A stretch of 64,000 nt of DNA from Bradyrhizobium sp. AUGA SZCCT0158 (lineage in GTDB: Bacteria > Pseudomonadota > Alphaproteobacteria > Rhizobiales > Xanthobacteraceae): the NCBI RefSeq assembly GCF_018130065.1, contig NZ_JAFCME010000012.1:1-64000 (forward strand), written 5' to 3'. The notes under the pieces are model-generated. The model was not told the DNA's origin and did no database searches. It worked only from the letters and a program-made list of their open reading frames with translations. The number at the start of each line of letters is the position of its first letter. The first letter of the stretch is position 1. The position numbers and the translations under genes were made by a program. Shown here piece by piece: positions 1-10,224 of the stretch.

Positions 1-213
1 ATCCACGCCGTCGTCTCGGCGCAAACCAGCGTCCACCGCAACCCGCCCAACGTCCGTGACGACGGCCGACGCCCTTCTGAGTAGGACGGGATGGGCAAAC
101 ATATGCACCTGATTTTCCTTCTGGTAAACAGAAATATCTTTTATTTTGGGGCTTGACATGGATTCTGGAAACCGGAAGTGATTTGCCCGTCGGGTCGTTT
201 TGCCGCACTTAAC

Positions 214-291
214 CGTCATTGCGAGCGCAGCGAAGCAATCCATTCCTCGGCTGGGCGCGCCATGGATTGCTTCGCTACGCTCGCAATGACG
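214..291. repeat. Intergenic palindromic repeat
   Basis: Two 30-base arms (214-243 and 262-291) are inverted copies of each other with one mismatch, separated by an 18-base loop. The arms begin and end with CGTCATTGCGAGCG and its complement. Palindromes of this kind are scattered between genes in Bradyrhizobium-type genomes. The surrounding 1-430 holds no convincing gene. Confidence 0.8.
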
Positions 292-431
292 AGGAGAGAA
301 CGACATCCAAATCAAGCTTCGACGACCCCGGGAAGACCTGGACGCTGTGAGACATTGCGTCTTGCGCGAGGATCGCGTTGCCTGCACGGAGGTTCTGCTA
401 CAGTGTCGATCGCCAACAAAGGAAAAACAAA

Positions 432-1202
432 ATGGATCTGGGCTTGAAGGGACGAAACGCCGTCATCCTCGGCGGCACGCGCGGCATTGGGCGGGCGATC
501 GCCGATACGTTGGCGGGCGAAGGCGGCAATGTCGCGGTTTGCGCGCGTAACGCCGATCAGGTCGCAAGCGCCGTCGCGGAACTGAAAGCGCGGGGCGTCA
601 AGGCCACCGGCGCTTCCGTCGATATCACCGACGCGGCGGCGCTGAAATCATGGATCGGCGGCGCAGCTTCCGAACTCGGCGGCATCGACATGCTGTTCTC
701 CAACGCCGGCGCCATGGCGCAAGGCGGCGATGTCGCATCCTGGGAGCAGAATTTCCGGCTCGACGTGCTGGGCGCCGTCAATGCGTTCGAAGCCGCGCGG
801 CCGTTCCTCGAAGCGAGTGGCGAGAAGAGCGGCGACGCCGCCTTTGTGATCATTTCGTCGGTCTCGGCGGCACAGGCCGACAACGCCAGCTCCTACGGTC
901 CGATCAAGGCGGCGCTGGTGCACATGGCCAAGGGCCTGGCGCGGCAATACGCGTCGAAGAAAATCCGCGTCAACGTGGTGTCGCCCGGCACGGTCTATTT
1001 CAAGGGCGGCGTCTGGAACATGATCGAGCAGAACATGCCGAAGCGCTATCAGGACGCGCTGACGCGCAACCCGACCGGCCGCATGGCGACGCCGCAGGAA
1101 ATCGCCAATGCCGCCGTGTTCCTGGCGAGCCCGGCGTCGTCATTCACGACGGGGTCGAACCTCCTCGTCGATGGCGCGATCTCGAACCGGGTGAATTTCT
1201 GA
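432..1202 (+). CDS. SDR family NAD(P)-dependent oxidoreductase
   Basis: This 256-residue protein is a classical short-chain dehydrogenase/reductase. The Rossmann nucleotide-binding motif GGTRGIG is at residues 14-20, NAG at 91-93, the catalytic serine at about 142-143 in IISSVSA, and the Tyr155-x3-Lys159 pair in SSYGPIKAA. The C-terminal FTTGSNLLVDGA segment is typical of the family. The length fits the usual 250 residues. The ATG at 432 was chosen because MDLGLKGR leads directly into the first beta strand, while the upstream extension has no family resemblance. The substrate cannot be read from sequence. It stands alone, with an intergenic palindrome upstream. Confidence 0.9.
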   Translation: MDLGLKGRNAVILGGTRGIGRAIADTLAGEGGNVAVCARNADQVASAVAELKARGVKATGASVDITDAAALKSWIGGAASELGGIDMLFSNAGAMAQGGDVASWEQNFRLDVLGAVNAFEAARPFLEASGEKSGDAAFVIISSVSAAQADNASSYGPIKAALVHMAKGLARQYASKKIRVNVVSPGTVYFKGGVWNMIEQNMPKRYQDALTRNPTGRMATPQEIANAAVFLASPASSFTTGSNLLVDGAISNRVNF

Positions 1203-1339
1203 TACGTTACCGATCGCCAGTTGCCGGGATTGACTCGACAACTGACTCGGCGAGACTTTGGCTTGCTCTACTTTAGCTTGCTCTCCTGTGCGGAGCGCGT
1301 TATTTTGACGTCACTCAACCCTGAAAGGAGGGCCGCGCG

Positions 1340-1411
1340 ATGATGACGTTCTTCCGGCACTATCGCCAGCGTGGCCCGGTCAACGCCCTGCAAATGCGTT
1401 TGCAGGGCTGA
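1340..1411 (+). CDS. Possible 23-residue leader peptide upstream of ABC-F gene
   Basis: A 24-codon ORF (ATG 1340 or 1343, TGA 1409-1411) follows a strong Shine-Dalgarno AAAGGAGG at 1324-1331. Its last codons overlap a perfect 9-bp hairpin, CCCTGCAAA/TTTGCAGGG, at 1386-1407. It lies 167 bp before the ABC-F start. Some ABC-F resistance genes are controlled by translated leader ORFs that stall ribosomes, so this is a candidate regulatory leader. No T-run follows the hairpin, so a simple transcription terminator is not evident. Chance occurrence is possible. The rest of 1203-1578 holds nothing else recognisable. Confidence 0.3.
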   Translation: MMTFFRHYRQRGPVNALQMRLQG

Positions 1412-1578
1412 CCAGAGACTTCTGAACTTCTTCCTGGTCTGCCCTTCGTGGCCATGCGGCGTTGCGCGTTCCTGACGCTCGCGCCTGCATTCTCATTCAT
1501 CGCCGCGCTTTGACACCGACATCCGACGATGGCTGCGTGCCCGGATATCGTGATCGCCGGCAGGACCAGAGAACGATC

Positions 1579-3108
<1,530 letters not shown>

Positions 3109-3218
3109 CAGCCCGTTTGCTGTGTGACACGTGTCACGGTGGCGGCCCGGCAGGCGTCGTATCCCTGTCATCAGGGACGGCGGGAATGGTCTCGCTGCAG
3201 GGAAAACGGGAGACGGCA

Positions 3219-3401
3219 ATGACCAAGTTCAGGAATTCGGATCGCAACGACCAGTTGGCCCTGATCGACGACGCGCAGCTCGAGATCGTGGTGGGCGGCG
3301 CGATGGACTCGAGGCTAGCGAAGATGCTTGCGGAGCGCGCCGTTGGCGGATGGATCATGCAGGACATCTGGAGCCGGCCGACGCTCGGCACCTATCACTA
3401 G
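3219..3401 (+). CDS. Small peptide with double-glycine-type leader (bacteriocin-like)
   Basis: A 60-residue ORF begins MTKFRNSDRN and contains DDAQLEIVVGG, resembling the LSDEELExVxGG leader-cleavage motif of class II bacteriocins and related exported peptides. Cleavage after GG would release a 33-residue core, from AMDSRLAKML to the C-terminus. ATG 3219 is preferred over the longer in-frame ORF from 3105, because that extension is proline/glycine-rich and overlaps the ABC-F stop. A terminator follows at 3471. No C39-peptidase exporter is present in the window. Whether it is a bacteriocin, a signalling peptide or only leader-like is unknown. Confidence 0.55.
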   Translation: MTKFRNSDRNDQLALIDDAQLEIVVGGAMDSRLAKMLAERAVGGWIMQDIWSRPTLGTYH

Positions 3402-3470
3402 CACTTCTCAATTTGCGCACGATTTTGGTCCTGGCGGCGACGAGCCGCCATGTTCCACCGGTCACGAATG

Positions 3471-3496
3471 AGGCCGCCTCGCCTAGCGGCCTTTTT
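3471..3496 (+). terminator. Rho-independent terminator
   Basis: The hairpin arms GGCCGC (3472-3477) and GCGGCC (3486-3491) are followed by five T residues. It lies 70 bp after the small-peptide stop and would end rightward transcription before the convergent LuxR gene. Confidence 0.6.
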
Positions 3497-3660
3497 CACG
3501 CGCGCTTCCGGCACAGGCCCTCGAACTTGTCCGCCTTGTCGCCGAGTTCGCGAAGCGGGACCTGCTGGCGCGAAGGCCCCACCACCCTCACCAGCGACTT
3601 CGCCTGCCGCAGCGCCGGGAACAGCGGATCGCTGCCCGCGGGCGGCGTCTGGTCAACGCC

Positions 3661-4665
3661 TTATCGCAGGCGGCTGACCAGCGCAATCAACTCGCCTTGC
3701 CGGTGGGTATCGGTCTTGCGGAAGATTGCCTTCAGATGTGAGCGCGCGGTTTCATGCGCTACTCCCATTTCCTGCGCGACTTCTTCCAGCGACTTGCCGC
3801 CGGCCAGACACAGGGTGATGCGCGCTTCCGATGGCGTCAGGCGGAAGGCCTGGCGCAGCATCGTCAACTGTTCGGCCTCGCCTTCGTCGAAGCCGGAGAG
3901 GATGAGAATGGCGCGGGCCCCGAGAAACGGACTGCGCGCCGCGCCATCGACCGGCAGCACACGGACGACGATCGGCGGCTTGCCGGCGCGGCGGACCACG
4001 ATGGGCGCGACGCCGAGCGCATCGACGTCGGAGGCCGTTCGCAGCCGGTCGAGGAAATTATTGAACGCCGCCTGCGCCCGCCTGTCGCCGAGAACGAGGC
4101 GCTGCCCGATGATCCTGATATCGCCACCAAGCGCGGCTTCTGCCGGCGGATTGATGTCGACGACCGATCCGAACCGGTCGAGCGCGATCGCGGCGCGCTT
4201 GATGAAGGCCAGTGCATTGGTGATGCCGGACAGCACGCCCCTTCCGACAGCAGTGGAAAGCGTGGCGGTCTCCGTCAATCGTTGGGACAGGCCGGCAAGC
4301 GCCGCCTTTTCGGATTCGTCAAAAGCGCCCTCGCCGATCGTGCGTTGGATGGAAAAACCCCACAATGCGGAGCCTGCAAAAAATCCGATAACCGCAAACC
4401 AGCGCAGCCCGAAATTGTTCGCATGCGCATACAGGGGATCGCGAAGCATTTCCGGTTCAGAGCTGAAGATGTCCTGGTCGCTGACGATCTGACGGCCCGC
4501 GAGCAACAACGGCACGTCGGGCGTCCTGACGTCGCTTTGAAGCAGGCATGCCGCCGCTGAGTTGCTGGCGCTGCAGATGTCCTGCATCAAGGCCGGCCAC
4601 ATCGCAGGATCGATCACTGCATCGCCGAGCCGGTTGCTGATCGACTGCAGCCGGCCAACGTCCAC
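3661..4665 (-). CDS. LuxR-type helix-turn-helix transcriptional regulator
   Basis: This 334-residue protein has a C-terminal LuxR/GerE DNA-binding domain from about residue 265. The run LTPSEARITLCLAGGKSLEE, followed by VAQEMGVAHETARSHLKAIFRKT, is the typical four-helix HTH with the recognition helix at HETARSHLKAI. The N-terminal 250 residues look like a PAS/GAF-type sensory region (ALDRFGSVVDINPPAEAAL), but no specific ligand can be named. The start is GTG at 4665 (MDVGRLQ), with no closer alternative that keeps the N-terminal helix. It is monocistronic and faces the small-peptide gene tail to tail. Targets are unknown. Confidence 0.85.
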   Translation of the reverse strand: MDVGRLQSISNRLGDAVIDPAMWPALMQDICSASNSAAACLLQSDVRTPDVPLLLAGRQIVSDQDIFSSEPEMLRDPLYAHANNFGLRWFAVIGFFAGSALWGFSIQRTIGEGAFDESEKAALAGLSQRLTETATLSTAVGRGVLSGITNALAFIKRAAIALDRFGSVVDINPPAEAALGGDIRIIGQRLVLGDRRAQAAFNNFLDRLRTASDVDALGVAPIVVRRAGKPPIVVRVLPVDGAARSPFLGARAILILSGFDEGEAEQLTMLRQAFRLTPSEARITLCLAGGKSLEEVAQEMGVAHETARSHLKAIFRKTDTHRQGELIALVSRLR

Positions 4666-4928
4666 CTTCGTCCTCAGCCTATGCCACTTCAGCCACGCGC
4701 TTCGAAACCGGCGTGCAAGACGAGTTCATGACAACGATTCTGCGCTGCAGGTTCCGACAAGGAACCCTCCAACGCCACCCCCATTTGGGTGAGACCGGCA
4801 GGTAACGTTACCAGCGCTTTCGCAGCAGGCCGGCCAATTTTGACTCGAAGCATCGCATCGCGTCGGCTAAATTAAAGGTCACCGGGGGCTAGAGGATTCT
4901 TAAACAATCAATTTTGTTCTTCCCGGGC

Positions 4929-4954
4929 GGCCGCTGGATTCACATCCAGCGGCC
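4929..4954 (-). terminator. Hairpin downstream of dnaE2
   Basis: Perfect 11-bp arms GGCCGCTGGAT/ATCCAGCGGCC are separated by four bases. It lies 60 bp beyond the dnaE2 stop. T-rich sequence follows on the plus side and only weakly on the minus side, so it may work in either direction. The region 4666-5017 otherwise contains the luxR promoter area and nothing recognised. Confidence 0.4.
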
Positions 4955-5017
4955 ATTTCATTTTTGCGGCATGCCGTTTTAAGGCGTGCCGTTTTAAGCG
5001 TGTCATGGCTCCGCACC

Positions 5018-8000
5018 TCAATGAAAATCCCGAGACGGCGGCAGGATGCGGACGTTGCGCGGATGGCGGATCTTTTGCGCCGGTGTATCGGGGTGGTCGC
5101 GGCGGTCGTCGTTGAGCGGTTCGATCAGCGCAGGGCCCGCCGGCACCGGATGCTTGCGGCTGAGCGCATCGTTGGCCAGACCAATCAGATCGTGTGAGCG
5201 GTCGAACAGCCGCTGCGCGACCAGATGCGTCACGTGTTCCGGACTGCTCTGGATGTAGCCCTCGACCAGGATCAGGCGCGCGCCCATCACTTCCTTGCGG
5301 TACTTTTCCATCACCGCCGGCCACACCACGATGTTGGCGATCCCGGTTTCATCCTCCAGCGTCATGAAGACGACGCCCTTGGCGCTGCCCGGACGCTGCC
5401 GCACCAGCACCACGCCGGCGCAGCGGGCATGACGCCGGTCGTTGCGATGCGCGATATGTTCGCAAGGCACGATGCGCTCCTTTGAAAACTTTGCGCGCAA
5501 GAATTCCATCGGATGGCCCTTCAGCGACAGCCGGATGGTCTGATAGTCGGCAACCACCTGCTCCGGCAGCAGCATGTCAGGCAGCGGTTTGGCGTTTTCG
5601 TCCGGCTGCTCGCGCGCCACTGCGGCCTCGAACAGCGGCAGCGGCACGTCGTCCGGCAGCCGGCGCACCGCCCACAACGCGGCGCGGCGATCGAGCCCGA
5701 GCGAACGGAACGCATCGGCATCTGCCAGCAGGATCAGCGCGCGTTTTGGAAGTGCGGTGTCGCGGGCGAATTCCTCCAGCGAGGTGAAGGCGCGCCGCGT
5801 GCGGGCGGCGATGATGCGGTCGGCCCAGTCTTCGGTCCCACCGTCATTCCGGGGCGCGTGTAGCGCGAGCCCGGAATCCATCTTGCTCCGCGAATGCTGC
5901 CCGATGGATTCCGGGCCTGCGCCTAACGGCGCATCCCGGAATGACAGCTGAGAAGCCCTCAACCCTTCCTCATCCGGATCGGCCCATTTGAATCCATCGA
6001 TCTGGCGGAACCCGAGCCGCACGGCGCAATATTTTCCTTCGCCCTCTTCCAGCGTGTTCTGCGCAAAGCTGTGCGACACGTCGATCCCGCGCACCTCGAC
6101 GCCGTTCTTGCGGGCATCGCCGACGATCTGCGCAGGCGCATAAAAACCCATCGGCTGCGAGTTCAAGAGCCCGCAGCAGAACGCATCGGGATGGTAATGC
6201 TTGAGCCATGACGAGACATAGACAAGCTGCGCAAAACTCGCGGCATGGCTTTCCGGAAAACCGTAAGAGCCAAAACCCTTGATCTGGTTGAAGCAATTAT
6301 TGGCGAACTCGGGATCGTAGCCGCGGCGGATCATGTTGCCGACCATCTTGGCTTCGAATTTGCCGATGGTTCCGAGATTGCGGAACGTTGCCATGGCGCG
6401 GCGCAATCCGTTGGCTTCCTCGGAGGTAAATTCCGCCGCCTCGATCGCGATACGCATCGCCTGTTCCTGGAACAAGGGAACGCCAAGCGTCTTGTGCAGC
6501 ACGTTGCGCAACTCATCCTTGTTGCCGCCCTTTGGATAGGGATATTCGATATCCTCAGGCCGCATTTTTCGGCGCTTGAGATAGGGATGCACCATGTCGC
6601 CCTGGATCGGGCCGGGCCGCACGATCGCCACCTCGATGACGAGGTCGTAGAAGGTCCGCGGTTTTAAACGCGGCAGCATGTTCATCTGGGCGCGGCTCTC
6701 GACCTGGAACACGCCGAGCGATTCACCCCGCTGCAGCATTTGATAAACTGCGTCGTCGTCCTCCGATTTGATATCGGCCAGCTCGTATCGCTCACCCTTG
6801 TGATCGGCGATCAGATCAAAGCATTTGCGGATGCAGGTCAGCATGCCCAGCGCCAGCACGTCGACCTTCATCATGTGCAGCGCGTCGACGTCGTCCTTGT
6901 CCCATTCGATGAAGGTGCGGTCGTCCATCGCGGCGTTACCGATCGGCACATAGGTATCGAGCCGGTCCTGCGTCAGCACATAGCCGCCGACATGCTGCGA
7001 CAGATGCCTTGGGAATTCGATCAATTCGGTCGCAAGCGCCACCGCAAGCTCGATCATCGTATTCGCAGGGTCCAGCCCGGCCTGCCGGACCTGCATCTCG
7101 TTGAGGCCCTTGCCCCAGCTGCCCCACACCGTATCGGCCAGCGCGGCGGTGACGTCCTCCGTCAGCCCCAGCGCCTTGCCGACATCGCGGATCGCGCTGC
7201 GCGGCCGGTAATGGATCACGGTGGCAATGATCGCGGCGCGGTGGCGGCCGTAGCGCCGGTAGACATATTGCATCACCTCTTCGCGCCGCGAATGTTCGAA
7301 GTCGACGTCGATGTCGGGCGGCTCCAGCCGTTCCTTGGAAATGAACCGCTCGAACAACAAATCGACCTTGGTCGGATCGACCGAGGTGATGCCGAGCACA
7401 TAGCAGACCGCCGAATTCGCCGCCGATCCCCTGCCCTGACACAGGATGTTCTGGCTGCGCGCATAATGGACGATGTCGTGCACGGTGAGAAAATAATGCG
7501 CGTAGTTGAGCTCGGCGATCAGCGCCAGCTCCTTGCGCAAGGTGGCGCGAAGCGTGTCGTCGATCTCGCCGCCGAAATAACTGATAACACCCTGCCATGT
7601 CAGATCTTCCAGATGCTGCTGCGCGGTTTTCCCGGGCGGCACCGGCTCGTCCGGATATTGGTACTTGAGCTGGTCGAGCGAGAAATTGATACGGCCGGCA
7701 AAGCGGATGGTCTCGGCGATCGCGTCCGGCAGATCGCGAAACAGCCGCGCCATTTCCTGCGGCGGCTTGAGATAGCGTTCGGCATTGGCCTCGAGCCGCT
7801 TGCCGACGGCCTCGATCGTCGTCTTTTCGCGGATGCAGGTCAGCACGTCCTGCAGCGGGCGGCGGGCGGCATCGTGGTACAGCACCTCGTTGGTCGCCAG
7901 CAGCGGCACCTTTGATGTCAGCGATACCAGATGCAGCCGCGCCAGCCGGCGGCGGTCGTCGCCGCGGTACAGGAGGCTTGCGGCCAGCCACACGCCATCG

Positions 8001-8473
8001 GCGCGGCTACCCTTCAGGCGGTCCAGGATTTTCAAGGCGCCGGCCGAGTCGAAGCGATGCGGCAACGTCAGCACCAGGAGCTGGCCCTCGGAAAATTCCA
8101 GGAGGTCATCCAGTTTCAGATGACACTCGCCCTTGGCGATCCGCTCAGTATCGCCGCCGCGTTTGCCGCGGGTAAGCAACTGGCACAGCCGGCCATAGGC
8201 GGCACGGTCGCGCGGATAGACTAGAATATCCGGCGTGCCGTCCACGAAGACGATGCGCGAACCGATCAGAAGCTTTGGCTTGTGCAGCACTTCCGGGTTG
8301 TCGAGCTCCTTCCAGGCGCGCACCACACCGGCCAGCGTGTTGTGATCGGCGATGCCGATCACGGGAATACCAAGCCGGCTCGCCTCATGCACATAGGCGC
8401 GCGGATCGGACCCGCCGCGCAGGAACGAAAAGTTCGTGGTGATGCCGATTTCGGCATAGGCAGGGTTTTTCAT
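5018..8473 (-). CDS. dnaE2: Error-prone DNA polymerase III alpha subunit DnaE2 (ImuC)
   Basis: This 1151-residue C-family polymerase is the catalytic subunit of the ImuA-ImuB-DnaE2 mutasome, which copies past DNA lesions during the SOS response. The N-terminal PHP domain starts YAEIGITTNFSFLRGGS. The palm carries the catalytic aspartates in PPDIDVDFEHSRREE, and helix-hairpin-helix and OB regions lie towards the C-terminus. ATG 8473 overlaps the imuB stop as ATGA, so it was chosen over the track start 24 bp upstream. Residues about 843-878 (5842-5945) are encoded by a palindromic repeat in the reading frame, just before EDWADRIIAAR; this segment is not expected in the family. The frame stays open through it, so the protein is probably functional. 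Confidence 0.95.
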   Translation of the reverse strand: MKNPAYAEIGITTNFSFLRGGSDPRAYVHEASRLGIPVIGIADHNTLAGVVRAWKELDNPEVLHKPKLLIGSRIVFVDGTPDILVYPRDRAAYGRLCQLLTRGKRGGDTERIAKGECHLKLDDLLEFSEGQLLVLTLPHRFDSAGALKILDRLKGSRADGVWLAASLLYRGDDRRRLARLHLVSLTSKVPLLATNEVLYHDAARRPLQDVLTCIREKTTIEAVGKRLEANAERYLKPPQEMARLFRDLPDAIAETIRFAGRINFSLDQLKYQYPDEPVPPGKTAQQHLEDLTWQGVISYFGGEIDDTLRATLRKELALIAELNYAHYFLTVHDIVHYARSQNILCQGRGSAANSAVCYVLGITSVDPTKVDLLFERFISKERLEPPDIDVDFEHSRREEVMQYVYRRYGRHRAAIIATVIHYRPRSAIRDVGKALGLTEDVTAALADTVWGSWGKGLNEMQVRQAGLDPANTMIELAVALATELIEFPRHLSQHVGGYVLTQDRLDTYVPIGNAAMDDRTFIEWDKDDVDALHMMKVDVLALGMLTCIRKCFDLIADHKGERYELADIKSEDDDAVYQMLQRGESLGVFQVESRAQMNMLPRLKPRTFYDLVIEVAIVRPGPIQGDMVHPYLKRRKMRPEDIEYPYPKGGNKDELRNVLHKTLGVPLFQEQAMRIAIEAAEFTSEEANGLRRAMATFRNLGTIGKFEAKMVGNMIRRGYDPEFANNCFNQIKGFGSYGFPESHAASFAQLVYVSSWLKHYHPDAFCCGLLNSQPMGFYAPAQIVGDARKNGVEVRGIDVSHSFAQNTLEEGEGKYCAVRLGFRQIDGFKWADPDEEGLRASQLSFRDAPLGAGPESIGQHSRSKMDSGLALHAPRNDGGTEDWADRIIAARTRRAFTSLEEFARDTALPKRALILLADADAFRSLGLDRRAALWAVRRLPDDVPLPLFEAAVAREQPDENAKPLPDMLLPEQVVADYQTIRLSLKGHPMEFLRAKFSKERIVPCEHIAHRNDRRHARCAGVVLVRQRPGSAKGVVFMTLEDETGIANIVVWPAVMEKYRKEVMGARLILVEGYIQSSPEHVTHLVAQRLFDRSHDLIGLANDALSRKHPVPAGPALIEPLNDDRRDHPDTPAQKIRHPRNVRILPPSRDFH
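5842..5945. repeat. Palindromic repeat inside the dnaE2 reading frame
   Basis: The ends CGTCATTCCGG and CCGGAATGAC are inverted copies. Further inward, CCCGGAATCCATC pairs with GATGGATTCCGGG. This is the layout of the intergenic palindromes seen elsewhere in the window, but it lies within dnaE2, adds roughly 35 residues and has no stop codon in the coding frame. Confidence 0.8.
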
Positions 8474-10224
8474 GCGAACAGCCCGTGCACGAACCATTTG
8501 GGAGATACGGGTTCACCCTCCTCGTCGCTTCTGAGTTCGCCTTCATAGAGCCCATCGCGAAAAATCCAGAACCGCAATCCCTCCGCGTCCTCGATCCGGA
8601 AATAATCCCGCGTCAGCGCCTCGCCATTCTGCTTCCACCATTCCATCGCGATGCGTTCGGGGCCTTCCACCCGCACCACCGCATGGGTGACGCGCCGCCA
8701 GGTGAATTGATGCGGCGGCCCGTCGGGCACCGATGCAAACGGCACGTTGATGGGCTCAGGTCTCTCGAACAGCCGCAGCGGCCGCAGCGGCGGCTCATTC
8801 TCGATCCGCTCGGGCCAGGCGGCCTCTGTCGCCGCCGCCAGATGATGCTGCGCCGATACCGCCAATACCGCGCGCTCGGGGATATGGGTGTCCTGCGGCA
8901 GGTGTACGACCACGCGCTTGCCCCCGATCCGCGCGGCGATGCGGTCGATCAGGGCGGCGAGTTCGTCATTGTCGTGGACATTGGCGTCGAGATCGCGCTG
9001 CTGCTGCACCACGATTTCGGTGCGGCTGGCGGAGAGGCGTATCAGGTCAAAGCCGAAACCGGGATCGAGCGGATCGTTCAAGGCATCTAACCGCTCGCGA
9101 AACAGCCGGTCGATCACCACAGGCTTCGTCACCGGACGTCCGGTATCGACCGTAATGTTGCGCACTGCGCCGTCGGTGCGGAAGAAACTCGCTTCCAGCC
9201 GCCGCGCGCCCTTGCCCTGCTTGTCCATCGCTGACACCAGCATGCCCGCGAGCGCCGACAGGTTCATCGCGATCACGGTGTCGGTGGCAACAGGCTCGGG
9301 AAAGCGTTTTTCGACGATGTAATCCGGCAAGGGTTTTCGCGGGCTGATCGGCGCATCGCCCTGCCCCAGCGCGTGTTCGAGCAAAGTCGTGAAGCCGGCG
9401 CCAAACCGCGCCGTGATCTCGTGGCGCCCGCGCGCGGCGACATCGCCGATGGTTTTCAGCCCGGCGCGGCGCAGGCCGCTGGTGATCGCGACATCGGCGC
9501 CGAGCGCCGAGACCGGCAGCGGGCCGACGGCGTCAGCCTCCTCGCCATCGGCAATGATTTTCCCTGACGCATGGCGCGTCAGCGTTCGCGCGCAGATCGA
9601 GGTGCCGGCGATAGCAGCGCTGACGACAAAACCCCTGCGGGTCAGCGCGCCGCACAGGGTCTGCAGCAGCGCTCGCTCGCCGCCGAACAGATGGGCGCAG
9701 CCGGTGATGTCGAGATAGAGCCCGTGCGGGGGATCGAGCGCCACCAGCGGCGTGAAGCGATCGCACCAGTCGGCGATATCGCCCAGCGTCCTGGCGTCCG
9801 CAACCGGATCGGCATCGAACACCGTCAATTCCGGACAGATCGCGCGGGCATTGGCAAGCGGCAGGCCGATCTCGAGGCCGGAACGCGCCGCAAGATCATC
9901 GAGCGCATAGATCTGCAGCGCGTTGTTTTGCTTGGCGACGACGACGTGAGGAGCACCGAAACTATCCGGTGGCTCAGTCGTGTTCCCTCCCCCCTTGCGG
10001 GGGAGGGTTAGGGAGAGGGATGGCGGCGACGGCGGTGCTTGTGGCTTACCCCTCTCCCCTGCCCTCCCCCGCAAGGGGGGAGGGAGCGCACCAGTCGTGT
10101 TGCAAGAGTCGTGCTCACGCGCTTCGTCTGAACACGCTTTGCGCTGCCGCTTGATGCGGTCGATGGGCAGGCGTGGCAGCCACAGGCTGAGGATTCGCCG
10201 CCGGTTCGCTGAAAAGGCACTCAT
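8470..10224 (-). CDS. imuB: ImuB, Y-family polymerase-like mutasome subunit
   Basis: This 584-residue protein resembles Y-family DNA polymerases. In characterised systems ImuB lacks catalytic acidic residues and acts as the hub joining the beta clamp, ImuA and DnaE2. Visible features are ILSLWLPRLPIDRI at the N-terminus and LYLDITGCAHLFGGE in the palm-like region. Start ATG 10224 (MSAFSANRRR) was chosen because it leads straight into the family N-terminus; this overlaps imuA by 110 bp. The stop overlaps dnaE2 by 4 bp, so the genes are translationally coupled. Residues about 42-80 come from a 117-bp palindromic insertion flanked by a 10-bp direct repeat and giving a low-complexity Pro/Gly/Arg-rich stretch. 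Confidence 0.92.
   Translation of the reverse strand: MSAFSANRRRILSLWLPRLPIDRIKRQRKACSDEAREHDSCNTTGALPPPLRGRAGERGKPQAPPSPPSLSLTLPRKGGGNTTEPPDSFGAPHVVVAKQNNALQIYALDDLAARSGLEIGLPLANARAICPELTVFDADPVADARTLGDIADWCDRFTPLVALDPPHGLYLDITGCAHLFGGERALLQTLCGALTRRGFVVSAAIAGTSICARTLTRHASGKIIADGEEADAVGPLPVSALGADVAITSGLRRAGLKTIGDVAARGRHEITARFGAGFTTLLEHALGQGDAPISPRKPLPDYIVEKRFPEPVATDTVIAMNLSALAGMLVSAMDKQGKGARRLEASFFRTDGAVRNITVDTGRPVTKPVVIDRLFRERLDALNDPLDPGFGFDLIRLSASRTEIVVQQQRDLDANVHDNDELAALIDRIAARIGGKRVVVHLPQDTHIPERAVLAVSAQHHLAAATEAAWPERIENEPPLRPLRLFERPEPINVPFASVPDGPPHQFTWRRVTHAVVRVEGPERIAMEWWKQNGEALTRDYFRIEDAEGLRFWIFRDGLYEGELRSDEEGEPVSPKWFVHGLFA
9985..10101. repeat. 117-bp palindromic insertion inside imuB, with 10-bp target duplication
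   Basis: The element starts CCCTCCCCCCTTGCGGGGGA and has the reverse complement at its far end. CAGTCGTGTT occurs at 9975-9984 and again at 10092-10101, like a target-site duplication. The unit is 117 bp, exactly 39 codons, so the imuB frame is kept. The duplicated NTT residues can be seen on both sides of the insert in the protein. Confidence 0.85.

Noticed and set aside
1..84. Open frame of 27 codons at the left edge ending in TAG
   Set aside because: Too short and without recognisable protein sequence to claim a partial gene.
178..447. 89-codon ORF covering the first palindrome
   Set aside because: It reads through the palindromic repeat and overlaps the SDR start; composition suggests no real gene.
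3131..4492. Long plus-strand ORF of 453 codons
   Set aside because: It is the antisense shadow of the LuxR regulator, with arginine/serine-rich composition and no family motif.
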